From assembly GCA_021843755.1 (NCBI GenBank), contig JAKBWB010000030.1, forward strand, positions 1-64,000: 64,000 nucleotides of DNA. Direction: 5' to 3'. Shown here one piece after another: positions 51,996-60,777 of the stretch. The notes under the pieces were generated by a model. The model had not been told where the DNA came from. It ran no database searches and saw only the letters and a program-made list of their open reading frames with translations. A program made the position numbers and the translations under genes. This stretch comes from Pseudomonadota bacterium. GTDB taxonomy: Bacteria > Pseudomonadota > Gammaproteobacteria > Steroidobacterales > Steroidobacteraceae. Every line of letters starts with the position of its first letter. The stretch's first letter is position 1.

Positions 51996-54136
51996 TGCGC
52001 CGCAGGCAGTCCCGGCTCGCGTGCGCCGCCCTCGCAGCGCTTGCGCTGACGTGTGCCGCGGGAGTGCGGCCCGCGGCCGCATCGGCCCCGAACCCCGCAC
52101 CGGCGCTGCGTACCGCGCTCGGACGCCTGTGGCTCGGCGCGGCCTGGTATCCGGAGCAATGGCCCGAAACACGCTGGCCGAAGGACTTGGCCTTGATGCA
52201 AGCCGCCGGCATCAACGTCGTGCGAGTCGACGAGTTCGCCTGGAGCACGCTCGAGCCGCATCCGGGTGACTATCACTTCGGATGGCTCGAACGCGCCATC
52301 GCGGAGGCGGCCCGTCACCATATTCATGTCGTGATCGGGACGCCGACGGACGCCCCACCGGTGTGGCTGACGAGCCGCTACCCGCAAGTACTGCGGATCC
52401 ATGCCGACGGGCGGCCGGCCCAGCACGGCAATCGCCGCCAGTTCTCGTACGCGAGCCCCCTGTATCGCAGGTTCTGCCGCGATATCGTGACACGCCTGGC
52501 AGAGCGCTTCGGGCACGACCCCGACGTCATCGGCTGGCAGATCGACAACGAGTACACCAACGAGTCGTTCGGGGCCGCGGCGCGCCGGCAGTTCCACCAG
52601 TGGCTCGAGCGGCGCTTCGGATCCCTGGCGGCGCTCAATCGGGATTGGACCACGGCGTACTGGAGCCAGACGTACAGCGCCTGGAATCAGATCCCGCTCA
52701 ATGACCGGCCGGGCAACCCGGGCCTGATGCTGGCGCACCGCCAGTTCGTCACCGCCACGTGGCTCGGTTATCAGCGCAACCAGCTCCAGGCCTTGCGCGC
52801 GCACATCGCACCGTGGCAGTTCGTCACCACCAACATCGGCGGCCTCGGCTGGAGTGCCCACTGGAATCACTACACGATCACGCGGCCGCTCGATATCGCC
52901 GCGTGGGACGATTATGTCGGCGAAGGTCAGCTCGACTTCTACCGCAATGGCGCCATGAGCGATTTCATACGCGGCCTGAAGCGGCAGGACTACTGGGTCA
53001 TGGAAACGCAGCCGGGTTTCGTCGATTGGGCGCCGATCAGCAACTCGCTCGTCAAAGGCGGGGTGCGCGCCATGACCTGGGAGTCGATCGGCCATGGGGC
53101 CGACGCGGTGCTGTTCTGGCAGTGGCGCAGCGCCCTCGGCGGCCAGGAGCAGTACCACGGCACGCTGGTGGGGCCGGACGGGAAACCCGAACCGCTGTAC
53201 GCCGAGGTCGAGCGGATCGGCCGGGAATTCAAGCGCGCCTCGCAGGTCATCGCCGGTACCACGCCACGCTCGCAGGTGGCGCTGCTGCTGTCCTACGCCA
53301 GCCGGTGGGCGATCGACTTCCAGCGCCAGACGGTTCGTTACCGCCAGCTGCGCGTGCTGCTCGATTACTACCGGCCGCTGGAGAACCTGACCCACTCGGT
53401 CGACATCATCTCGGCGCGTGCGCCGTTGAAGCGCTACAAGGTCGTGTTCGCGCCCAGCCTGAATGTCATCTCCAAGAGACTCGCCCGGCACCTGCGCCAC
53501 TACGTGCTCGGCGGCGGGGTGCTCGTGCTCGGGCCGCGCAGCGGCATGAAGGATCGGTACAACCGTCTCAACGTGCAGCGCCAGCCGGGCCCGCTGGCGC
53601 CGCTGCTCGGCGGCCGGGTCCAACAATATTACGCGCTCGCTGCGCCAGTCGCCGTCTCCGGGGCCGTCGGTCACGGTACCGGCCGCATCTGGGCCGAAGC
53701 GCTGACGCCGCACTCGAGCGCGACGCGCGTGCTGCTGCGCTACGGCGCGGGCAACGCCTGGCTCACCGGCAGGCCCGCCGCCCTCGAGCACCGCTACGGG
53801 CGCGGCGCAATCGTCTATCTCGGCACGATCCTCGATCGGCGCTTGATGCACGCGTTCGTCGCGCACCGGCTCGCCGCGGCCGGCGTGCACTCGCCCTTCG
53901 GTCTCCTGCCGCGCCGCGTCGAGCTGATGCGCCGCGTGGGAGACGGCCGCGAGGTCGTCATCATCATCAATCACGGCAAGCGGCTCCGTGCGGTCCGCCT
54001 GCCCTATGCGATGCACGATGTCCTGCACCCGGGCCGGATTCTGCGCACGGTCCGGTTGCGTCCGCAGGGCGTCGCCGTGCTGGAACGCCCGCTCCAGCCG
54101 CGAGTTCCACATCCGCCACATCACTCGAGAGGCTGA
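51992..54136 (+). CDS. GH42-family beta-galactosidase, exported (tandem paralogue)
   Basis: A 714-aa GH42 enzyme closely similar along its length to the preceding protein (shared blocks such as AWYPEQWPE, RWPKDLALMQAA, RHH and ASPLYR). Signal peptide covers residues 1-31 (cleavage AAA-SA). Glu187 in GWQIDNE and Glu339 in VMETQP are the catalytic pair. It differs in the loop after the acid/base (IDNEYTN versus IDNEIGP) and in the region before the nucleophile, which could change linkage choice. Its ATG overlaps the previous stop by 4 bases. The frame open upstream to 50831 is antisense-like shadow inside the first GH42 gene. Confidence 0.9.
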   Translation: MMRRRQSRLACAALAALALTCAAGVRPAAASAPNPAPALRTALGRLWLGAAWYPEQWPETRWPKDLALMQAAGINVVRVDEFAWSTLEPHPGDYHFGWLERAIAEAARHHIHVVIGTPTDAPPVWLTSRYPQVLRIHADGRPAQHGNRRQFSYASPLYRRFCRDIVTRLAERFGHDPDVIGWQIDNEYTNESFGAAARRQFHQWLERRFGSLAALNRDWTTAYWSQTYSAWNQIPLNDRPGNPGLMLAHRQFVTATWLGYQRNQLQALRAHIAPWQFVTTNIGGLGWSAHWNHYTITRPLDIAAWDDYVGEGQLDFYRNGAMSDFIRGLKRQDYWVMETQPGFVDWAPISNSLVKGGVRAMTWESIGHGADAVLFWQWRSALGGQEQYHGTLVGPDGKPEPLYAEVERIGREFKRASQVIAGTTPRSQVALLLSYASRWAIDFQRQTVRYRQLRVLLDYYRPLENLTHSVDIISARAPLKRYKVVFAPSLNVISKRLARHLRHYVLGGGVLVLGPRSGMKDRYNRLNVQRQPGPLAPLLGGRVQQYYALAAPVAVSGAVGHGTGRIWAEALTPHSSATRVLLRYGAGNAWLTGRPAALEHRYGRGAIVYLGTILDRRLMHAFVAHRLAAAGVHSPFGLLPRRVELMRRVGDGREVVIIINHGKRLRAVRLPYAMHDVLHPGRILRTVRLRPQGVAVLERPLQPRVPHPPHHSRG

Positions 54137-54137
54137 C

Positions 54138-55832
54138 ATGCCCGATTGCCCGACCTCCCCCGAGCGCCGTACGCGCCGTCGTGCCCTGAGTCCCTCCTGC
54201 CTGGCGGCGCTGTGGCTCGGCTGCGGCTGGCCGTTCGCCTGCGCCGCAGCGCTCCCCGCCGCCGCGCATCAGGTCTACAGCGTCCACACGTTCCCGCCCC
54301 TGTGGAACGAGCCGAAAAATTACGAGCAGCTGCTGCACGAGCAGATGCACAAGGTGGCCGCCGGCGTGCGCCGCGGACCGTTCAAGGCGTCCTGGCGCTC
54401 GCTCGAGGCCTATCACGCGCCGCGTTGGTTTCGCAACGCCAAGTTCGGCATTTTCATCCACTGGGGCGTGTTCTCGGTGCCGGCGTTTCAGAACGAGTGG
54501 TACTCGCGGAACATGTACGTCAAGGGTTCGCTCGCCTACGACTACGAGCGCGCGGTGTATGGACCGCAATCGAAGTTCGGCTACAAGAACTTCATTGCGA
54601 AGTTCACCATGGCGAAGTTCAATCCGAAAGCCTGGGCGGCGCTGTTCAAGCGCGCCGGCGCCCGCTATGTCGTGCCGGTCGCGGAACATTGCGACGGCTT
54701 CGCGCAGTACGACTCCAAATTCACGCTGTGGGACGCGGCGCGTATGGGGCCGAAGCAGGACCTGGTCGGGGAGCTCGAGAAGGCCGTGCATGCCGACGGC
54801 ATGCGCTTTGGCGTCTCCTCGCACAGAGCCGAGCACTGGTGGTGGTATCACCCCGGGACGAAGTACGACTCCGATGTCGACAATCCGCGCTACGCGGGCC
54901 TGTACGGTCCGGCCGAGCCGATGAACTTGCCCGGAGTGCATGGCCGCGGGGAGCCCAACCCGAGCCAGCTGCAGGACTGGCTGCCACCCTCCAAGGCATT
55001 CCTGCGGGACTGGCTGGCGCGCAGCACGGAGCTCGTCGATGAGTATCACCCGGACCTGATCTATTTCGACTGGTGGATCAATCAGCCCGCGTTCGCGCCG
55101 TATTTGAAGAGAATGGCGGCGTACTATTACAATTCGGCCGCCGCGCGCCATCAGGGTGTGGTCCTGACATACAAGATGCACGCCTTCCCGCGGGGCGCGG
55201 CAGTGCAGGATATCGAGCGCGGCAAGCGCAATTACCTCAGCCTGCGGCCCTGGCAGACCGACACCTCGGTGAGCCTGGATTCCTGGGGCTACGTGCGTCA
55301 CGATCACTATCGCACCGCCCGCTCGCTGCTCACCGACCTGATCGACATCGTGAGCAAGAACGGCAACATGCTGCTGAACATTGGACCGCGCGCCAACGGT
55401 ACGATACCGGCCAAGGTCCGCCGAATTCTGCTACGGATGGGCGCATGGCTGCAGGTGAATGGCCAGGCCATCTACGCCACGCGCCCGTGGGTACTGTACG
55501 GGGAAGGTCCGACCGTCGGGCCGTCAGGCTCGCTGACGGACTACGGACAGCGCTATACCCCGAGAGACATTCGTTTCACCCGCAAGCACGGCGTACTCTA
55601 TGCGCTCGGGCTGGTCCGGCCGGGCAACGGGAACGTGTTGATCCGGGTCCTGTATGCGGCGACGCCCTATCTTCACGGACCGATCACGCAAGTGAGCCTG
55701 CTCGGGGACGCGGCGCCGATTCGCTGGCGGCAGACCCCCGATGGACTGGCCGTGCAGCTGCCGCCCTCCAAGAGCAAGATGCCGTATGCGCTGAAGATCC
55801 TCAGCCGCGGCGCGCCACGGCAACGACACTAG
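54138..55832 (+). CDS. GH29-family alpha-L-fucosidase, exported
   Basis: A 564-aa fucosidase with a signal peptide (residues 14-44, cleavage AAA-HQ). Typical GH29 blocks are RWFRNAKFGIFIHWGVFSVPAF, ARYVVPVAEHCDGFAQYDS, and Asp311 in LIYFDWW, the nucleophile position, followed by SLLTDLIDIVSKNGNMLLNIGPRANG. It cleaves terminal alpha-L-fucose, found on xyloglucan, arabinogalactan and rhamnogalacturonan II. The ATG at 54138 has GAGAGG upstream, 1 bp after the GH42 stop, so it belongs to the same operon. Confidence 0.9.
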   Translation: MPDCPTSPERRTRRRALSPSCLAALWLGCGWPFACAAALPAAAHQVYSVHTFPPLWNEPKNYEQLLHEQMHKVAAGVRRGPFKASWRSLEAYHAPRWFRNAKFGIFIHWGVFSVPAFQNEWYSRNMYVKGSLAYDYERAVYGPQSKFGYKNFIAKFTMAKFNPKAWAALFKRAGARYVVPVAEHCDGFAQYDSKFTLWDAARMGPKQDLVGELEKAVHADGMRFGVSSHRAEHWWWYHPGTKYDSDVDNPRYAGLYGPAEPMNLPGVHGRGEPNPSQLQDWLPPSKAFLRDWLARSTELVDEYHPDLIYFDWWINQPAFAPYLKRMAAYYYNSAAARHQGVVLTYKMHAFPRGAAVQDIERGKRNYLSLRPWQTDTSVSLDSWGYVRHDHYRTARSLLTDLIDIVSKNGNMLLNIGPRANGTIPAKVRRILLRMGAWLQVNGQAIYATRPWVLYGEGPTVGPSGSLTDYGQRYTPRDIRFTRKHGVLYALGLVRPGNGNVLIRVLYAATPYLHGPITQVSLLGDAAPIRWRQTPDGLAVQLPPSKSKMPYALKILSRGAPRQRH

Positions 55833-55842
55833 GGGCCAAGCC

Positions 55843-56604
55843 ATGCTGCTCGAAGGCAAGACGGTCCTGATCACCGGCGCGTCGCGCGGCATCGGTCGCG
55901 CGACCGCCATCGAGTGCGCCCGCCAGGGCGCCGATGTCGGCCTGAACTGGTTCAGGGACCGGGAGGGGATCGATGAGACCCTGGCCGAGATCGCCCGGCT
56001 GGGACGGCGGGCCATCGAGGTGGAAGGTGATGTGGCGCGCCCGGAATCGGCCGAGCGCTTCGTCACGGCGGCGGGCGCGGCCCTGGGCGGGGTCGACGTG
56101 TTCGTGAGCAACGCCGGAATCTGTCCGTTTCACGCCTTCCTCGACACGCCCCTCGAGGTGTTCGAGCGCACCATGGCCGTCAATCTGCACGGCGCCTATC
56201 ACATGACGCAGGCCGCGGCACGCCGGATGAAGCATCAGGGCACCGGCGGCGCGCTGATTGCCATCAGCTCGATCAGTGCCCTGGTCGGCGGCGGGATGCA
56301 GGCGCATTACACGCCGACGAAGGCCGGCGTACATTCCCTGATGCAGTCGTGCGCGATCGCGCTCGGGCCGTACGGCATCCGCTGCAATTCCGTCATGCCC
56401 GGCGCCATCGCGACCGACATCAACAGAGAGGACCTGGCCGACCCGGCCAAGCGGGCCTACATGGAAAAGCGCATTCCGCTCGGCCGGCTGGGTGAGCCCG
56501 AGGATGTGGCGGGCTGCGTCGTCTTTCTGGCGTCCGATCTCGCGCGGTATGTGACAGGTGCTTCGGTGCTCGTCGACGGCGGACTATTTGTCAACCTGCA
56601 GTAG
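55843..56604 (+). CDS. SDR-family L-rhamnose 1-dehydrogenase
   Basis: A 253-aa SDR with TGASRGIG, SNAG, catalytic Ser in AISSISALVGGGMQAHYTPTK (YTPTK as YxxxK) and LVDGGLFVNLQ at the end. The run AHYTPTKAGVHSLMQSCAIA with ALGPYGIRCNSVMPG and LGRLGEPEDVAGCVVFLASD is very like characterised bacterial L-rhamnose 1-dehydrogenases as I recall them. It oxidises L-rhamnose to the lactone that the amidohydrolase at 38183 would open. It follows the fucosidase gene by 10 bp, so the first enzyme of rhamnose breakdown is co-expressed with the glycosidases rather than with the other pathway genes. A fucose-dehydrogenase role is the alternative. Confidence 0.87.
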   Translation: MLLEGKTVLITGASRGIGRATAIECARQGADVGLNWFRDREGIDETLAEIARLGRRAIEVEGDVARPESAERFVTAAGAALGGVDVFVSNAGICPFHAFLDTPLEVFERTMAVNLHGAYHMTQAAARRMKHQGTGGALIAISSISALVGGGMQAHYTPTKAGVHSLMQSCAIALGPYGIRCNSVMPGAIATDINREDLADPAKRAYMEKRIPLGRLGEPEDVAGCVVFLASDLARYVTGASVLVDGGLFVNLQ

Positions 56605-56668
56605 CGCTTTACGGAGAAAACGCGGCACCGACCGTCCTGGCACCGCGCCGCGCTGAGGGGGACCTTCG

Positions 56669-57832
56669 TCAGAGGCCGGAAGGGCTCGGGCCGGCGGAGG
56701 GGGTCGGCGCCCCGTCCTCTTGCGCGGCTTTGGGCCAGGGCCTGGAGCGCGCCACGCTGATCGCGCGATCGTCATGGGGCCACTTGCCGCTCACGCAGCA
56801 GTAGAACTGGTAGAGGGTGCCGTTCGCGTAGATGATCGACGGCTTGTGCGCGAAGTCCGCGTCGATGGATCCCGGCGGCCCCACGTTCAGCATGATCTCC
56901 GGGACCTTGGTCAAATGATACGGATCGAACCCCAGCGCGAGCAGATCGCGCGCGTGACCGTCGTTGGCGAAGCCGTAGTAATACACGCCCCACCATGGTC
57001 CCCAGCGGACCACGCACGGATCACTGGCGAAGCGCGCGTCCCATGACTTCGGGCCGCCGTGGCGAATCACCGGGTTGCCCGGGTAGCGGGTCCAGGTCTT
57101 CAGGTCGGGCGAGGTCGCAATGCCGATCTGCTCGTGCCAGTCCGTGGGGTGATCGGTCTTGGCGTTGTAGAAGATATAGTAGAGGTCGTCGTTCCTGATC
57201 AGGTAGGCCTTGTACAGGCCGCCGGCCTCCCAGGGAAATGCCGGATCCGGCCGGAGAATCGGCTCGGTGACCTCCCAATGATAGAGGTCCTCGCTGAATG
57301 CGAGGCCGATCACGCCCGGCCCCTGCTCGTACCCCGGATGCGGACAGGCGAACCAGGTGGCCACGTAGCGGCCATCGACCTTGATGAGCGAGCCGCTGGA
57401 ATGCAGCCCGTCCTCACGCAGGATCGACATCATGGCGATGTTGTAGCGGATGACCGGATTCTTGGGGTCGCGCCGGAGGATGAGTCCGGCCCGCCGCCAA
57501 TGCTCCAGATCGTCGGATTCGGCGAGTCCGGTCTGATAGCCGATGCCGTCGAAGCCGACGTACGTCAGGTAATAGCGGCCACAGGACTCGAAGACGAACG
57601 GACAATCCACCTTCAGCCGGTCGAAGCTGCCGGACACGCCGGAGCGGGTGAGGATGCGGCGCTGCAGCTTGTAGGGCGTGCGAAAGGGCGCGATGCTCGG
57701 CAGCGCCGGCCCGTTGGGCGAGGCGCCGCCGGCCCGGGCGCGCGGCACGGCGGCCGCGCGCTCGAGCGCGAGCCCGGTGCCGGCCGCGGCCGCCAGCCCG
57801 GTCAGAATCGCCCGTCTGTCCAGATCCACCAT
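56669..57832 (-). CDS. Exported five-bladed beta-propeller glycosidase (GH43/GH32-like)
   Basis: A 387-aa protein with a Tat-like signal (DRRAILTGLAAAAGTGLA) and a beta-propeller fold. VDCPFVFESCGRYYLTYVGFDGIG has the first-blade Asp76, and GLAESDDLEHW, GLAFSEDLYHWEV and IGIATSPDLKTWTRY repeat the blade pattern seen in GH43/GH32/GH130-type enzymes. PGNPVIRHGG is a repeat common in this clan. The exact family and linkage are not certain; arabinan or related side-chain hydrolysis fits the locus. It converges with the SDR gene and lies just downstream of the TonB receptor in the same direction. Confidence 0.72.
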   Translation of the reverse strand: MVDLDRRAILTGLAAAAGTGLALERAAAVPRARAGGASPNGPALPSIAPFRTPYKLQRRILTRSGVSGSFDRLKVDCPFVFESCGRYYLTYVGFDGIGYQTGLAESDDLEHWRRAGLILRRDPKNPVIRYNIAMMSILREDGLHSSGSLIKVDGRYVATWFACPHPGYEQGPGVIGLAFSEDLYHWEVTEPILRPDPAFPWEAGGLYKAYLIRNDDLYYIFYNAKTDHPTDWHEQIGIATSPDLKTWTRYPGNPVIRHGGPKSWDARFASDPCVVRWGPWWGVYYYGFANDGHARDLLALGFDPYHLTKVPEIMLNVGPPGSIDADFAHKPSIIYANGTLYQFYCCVSGKWPHDDRAISVARSRPWPKAAQEDGAPTPSAGPSPSGL

Positions 57833-57853
57833 GGCTTTCCCCGTGCAGGTTCC

Positions 57854-60559
57854 TCAGAACTTCACGTTCGCCCCGACCATCACGATCCGATCGTCGATGG
57901 TCGCGCCCTGGGGCAGCGTCGGCACACCGTAGTAGAAGGTCTGCTTCGTACCGAGGATGTTCGAGCCGTCGATGTACACCTGAACGTGGTGGTTGACGTT
58001 GTATTGCAGCGAAGCGTCCAGCCAACCGTAGCTCGCGGTGTAGATCGGGTTCGCGGCCAGCTGCGCGTTCGAACCCGTGTACAGCGAGGTGTAGAACGAG
58101 CTGCGCCAGTTGTATGCCACGCGGAACGAGATCGGGCCCTTCTCGTAGATGCCGATCAGGTTGTAGCTGTCCTTGGAGAGTCCCGGGAGCGTCGTGGTCT
58201 GACCCAGCACCGCCGTGGGCGCGGCCGCCGCGATGTAGGTGTAATTGGCATCGAAACCGAGGCCGCTCAACCAGCCCGGCAGCTGGCGAAAGAACTGCTG
58301 GTAGTTGAATTCCGCACCCTTGATGGTTGCGGCGCCGCCGTCGATCGGACCGGTGAGGTTGTACTTGATCCCATCGATCGCGAAAGCGTCCTGCTTGGTC
58401 TCGGAGAGCCAGAAGTTGCTCAGCTTCTTGTAGAAGATGTCGCCGCTGACGACCGCGCCCGGCGCGAAGTAGTAGGCCAGCGACGCGTCGAACTGGTTCG
58501 CCTTCATGGGCTTCAGATACGGGTTGCCGCCGCTGGCGGCGCCCTGCGCCGGCAGCAGTGCGATCGACGGGCGCATCTGGCTGAAGTCCGGATAGGCGAT
58601 CGCCTGCGAAGCGGCCAGGCGCAGCTCGAGATCGTGCGTCAGCTTGAACAGCAGGTTCAGACTCGGCAGCGGATTGGATTCCCCGGTGGCGAAGGTATGC
58701 GGTATCAATACCCCGCCGCTGCTCAGCTCGCCATTGAGGAAATCCTCGTGCCGCACGAAGCGGACACCAACGTTGCCGGACATCGGGATGCCGGCGATTC
58801 GGTGCGCGAAGTTCAACTGCACGAACCCGGCGTAGTCGCGCTCATCGACGTGATAATCCTGGGCTCCCGTGTCGAGCGGCAACGGCGCACCAAAGGCCTG
58901 GTATACCGAGTCGGGCTCATAGTGCAGGAGATTCGGGTTATATACGACGTACGGCGGCTCGATGGACGTCGAGGTGTAGGCCGAGAAGAACGGACTCAGC
59001 GGGACGTGGTTGAACCACGGCGCATTGGTCTGGATCTGCGCCGAATCGATGCCGGTGAACGTGGACCATTGGTGGAAGGCATCCTTGCGGTCGGCGAGGC
59101 GGATGCCGGTTTCCACGGAGGTCAGGAAGCCGTGCGCGAACGCATAGGTCGCATTGAGGCTCGCCGCGATCTCCCCGCCGCGGAAATGCTGCTCGGTATC
59201 GTACAGGTAGCTGTGGTAGTTGCTCGCCGTGCTGTCGTTGAAATTGGCGATATTGGTCAGATTGAACCCCGGGACCAGCGACTGTGTGACTCCGGACTCG
59301 GAGTTGATCTGGGTCAGCGCGGGCACGGTGGTGCCGATGTCCACGGCCGGGTTGTTCAACCGCTCGGTCGCCTTGGTGTAGCTCAGGTCGCCCGCCACGG
59401 TCCACGCGCCCGGTGTCCACACGGCATGCAGGTTGAACTGGCGATTGACGTCCTCGACCGTGCGCCACGCGCCGACGCTGCTGACCAGCGCATTCTGGAT
59501 GGTGAGGGAGCGGACGTCGTTCGTGCCCGGGAACAGGGTGACGGAGCCGGGCGCGATGGTGCCGGCGCCCTGCTGCGTGTAGAAGCTGTATTGATTCTGC
59601 GCCCAGACGAAGTCCTCGCTCGTGGCCTCGGCGTACATCTGGAAGTCCCGCGTGGGCTGCCATTGCAGGACGGCATCGACGCCGATGCGGCGGCGATTGC
59701 CGATGAACATGGTGTTGTACACGCCGTTGGTGTAGTCGATGGTCTTGCCCGGCACGGCCGTGCTGTTGGTGGCGATGGAACTGTTGGTGATTCCGTCTTC
59801 GCGGTAGGCCCGGTCGTGGTAGGAAAAGTCGAGCATCGCACCGACCTTGCCGATTCCCGTGTGCCAGATGTTGCTGCCCAGCACGTTGAAGTTCGGCCTC
59901 GCCGTGCCGATCATGCTGCCGTAGGTCTCTCCGGCGTTGACGTCGAGTTCCGGGCCGTGGAAGTCGAACGGTTTGTGGGTGATCAGATTGACCGTGCCGG
60001 CAAGACCGCCGGCAAGCAAGCTCGCGGTGGGATCCTTGTAGACCTCGATGCCCGCCAGCAGCGACGATGGAATATCCTGCAGGTTCAGGACGCGATCTCC
60101 CTGCGCGCTGAAGACCGCGCGGCCGTTCAGGGTCGTCTCCGCGTAGGGCAGGCCACGGATCTCGTAGCCGCTCATGATGACCGAGCCGCCGATGTTGACC
60201 GTACCGCCACCCTCGCCGAGCTGCCGGCTGATCTGAATGCCCGGAATGCGCTGCAGGGCGTCGATGGCCGTGACGTCGGGGAGCTTGCCGATCTGGGAGG
60301 CGACGATCGCATCGACGATGGTGTTCGAGAAGCGCTGGATGTTCAGCGCGCTCTCCATACTGGCACGAATGCCGCTCACGACCACTTCCTGCAGGACCGC
60401 GGGCGAATGAGCGTTCTTGGGATCCTTCTGGGCTGCCGCGGCCGCGTTGGTGGATGATGCGGCTTGGGCACCGGGTGCGGCCGTTTTGGCCCAAGCGGGA
60501 ATGGCGCCCGCCATAGCCAGAGCGACGGCTCCGGACACGAGCCTTGACGTAAGCTTCAT
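57854..60559 (-). CDS. TonB-dependent outer-membrane receptor (Xanthomonas/Caulobacter type)
   Basis: A 901-aa receptor. Signal peptide residues 1-24 (cleavage AWA-KT). A TonB-box-like segment VLQEVVVSGIRASMESALNIQR leads into the plug (IVDAIVASQIGKLPDVTAIDALQRIPG), typical of TIGR01782 receptors of Caulobacterales and Xanthomonadales. The barrel ends GANVKF. It should import glycan fragments released by the GH78, GH42 and GH29 enzymes nearby. It is divergent from a GH78 gene across 218 bp. The pattern of several Asn/Ser-rich loops is normal for this family. Confidence 0.92.
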   Translation of the reverse strand: MKLTSRLVSGAVALAMAGAIPAWAKTAAPGAQAASSTNAAAAAQKDPKNAHSPAVLQEVVVSGIRASMESALNIQRFSNTIVDAIVASQIGKLPDVTAIDALQRIPGIQISRQLGEGGGTVNIGGSVIMSGYEIRGLPYAETTLNGRAVFSAQGDRVLNLQDIPSSLLAGIEVYKDPTASLLAGGLAGTVNLITHKPFDFHGPELDVNAGETYGSMIGTARPNFNVLGSNIWHTGIGKVGAMLDFSYHDRAYREDGITNSSIATNSTAVPGKTIDYTNGVYNTMFIGNRRRIGVDAVLQWQPTRDFQMYAEATSEDFVWAQNQYSFYTQQGAGTIAPGSVTLFPGTNDVRSLTIQNALVSSVGAWRTVEDVNRQFNLHAVWTPGAWTVAGDLSYTKATERLNNPAVDIGTTVPALTQINSESGVTQSLVPGFNLTNIANFNDSTASNYHSYLYDTEQHFRGGEIAASLNATYAFAHGFLTSVETGIRLADRKDAFHQWSTFTGIDSAQIQTNAPWFNHVPLSPFFSAYTSTSIEPPYVVYNPNLLHYEPDSVYQAFGAPLPLDTGAQDYHVDERDYAGFVQLNFAHRIAGIPMSGNVGVRFVRHEDFLNGELSSGGVLIPHTFATGESNPLPSLNLLFKLTHDLELRLAASQAIAYPDFSQMRPSIALLPAQGAASGGNPYLKPMKANQFDASLAYYFAPGAVVSGDIFYKKLSNFWLSETKQDAFAIDGIKYNLTGPIDGGAATIKGAEFNYQQFFRQLPGWLSGLGFDANYTYIAAAAPTAVLGQTTTLPGLSKDSYNLIGIYEKGPISFRVAYNWRSSFYTSLYTGSNAQLAANPIYTASYGWLDASLQYNVNHHVQVYIDGSNILGTKQTFYYGVPTLPQGATIDDRIVMVGANVKF

Positions 60560-60777
60560 GGTCAGTCCCCCTCAGTCGGTTGTTGCGAATCAGTTGCGCG
60601 AATGTCGAACGCCACGTGCGCCGTGGCGCCGCCCCCTGCTTTTTGGTTTACAGGCGGACGTAAGCTTCGTATATAAATATAAATACCATTGCCGGGCGGC
60701 CCAGCGCAAGGGAAATCTCATAATATGAAACAAGTGACCACATTTCCGAACCTCCGAATCTGTTGGACGGACGCGAC
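60560..60777. promoter_or_regulatory. Divergent promoter region with an AT-rich core
   Basis: This 218-bp gap separates the TonB receptor gene from a GH78 gene. It contains an AT-rich stretch near 60670-60690 (TATATAAATATAAATA) and CATAATATG near 60719, unusual in so GC-rich a window. Both could serve as -10 regions, but no matching -35 boxes with standard spacing were found. Confidence 0.45.

Noticed and set aside
57059-60457. Very long plus-strand open frame (over 1100 codons)
   Set aside because: It is antisense to the GH43-like and TonB receptor genes, has no family features, and arises from high GC content that removes stop codons in the complementary frame.
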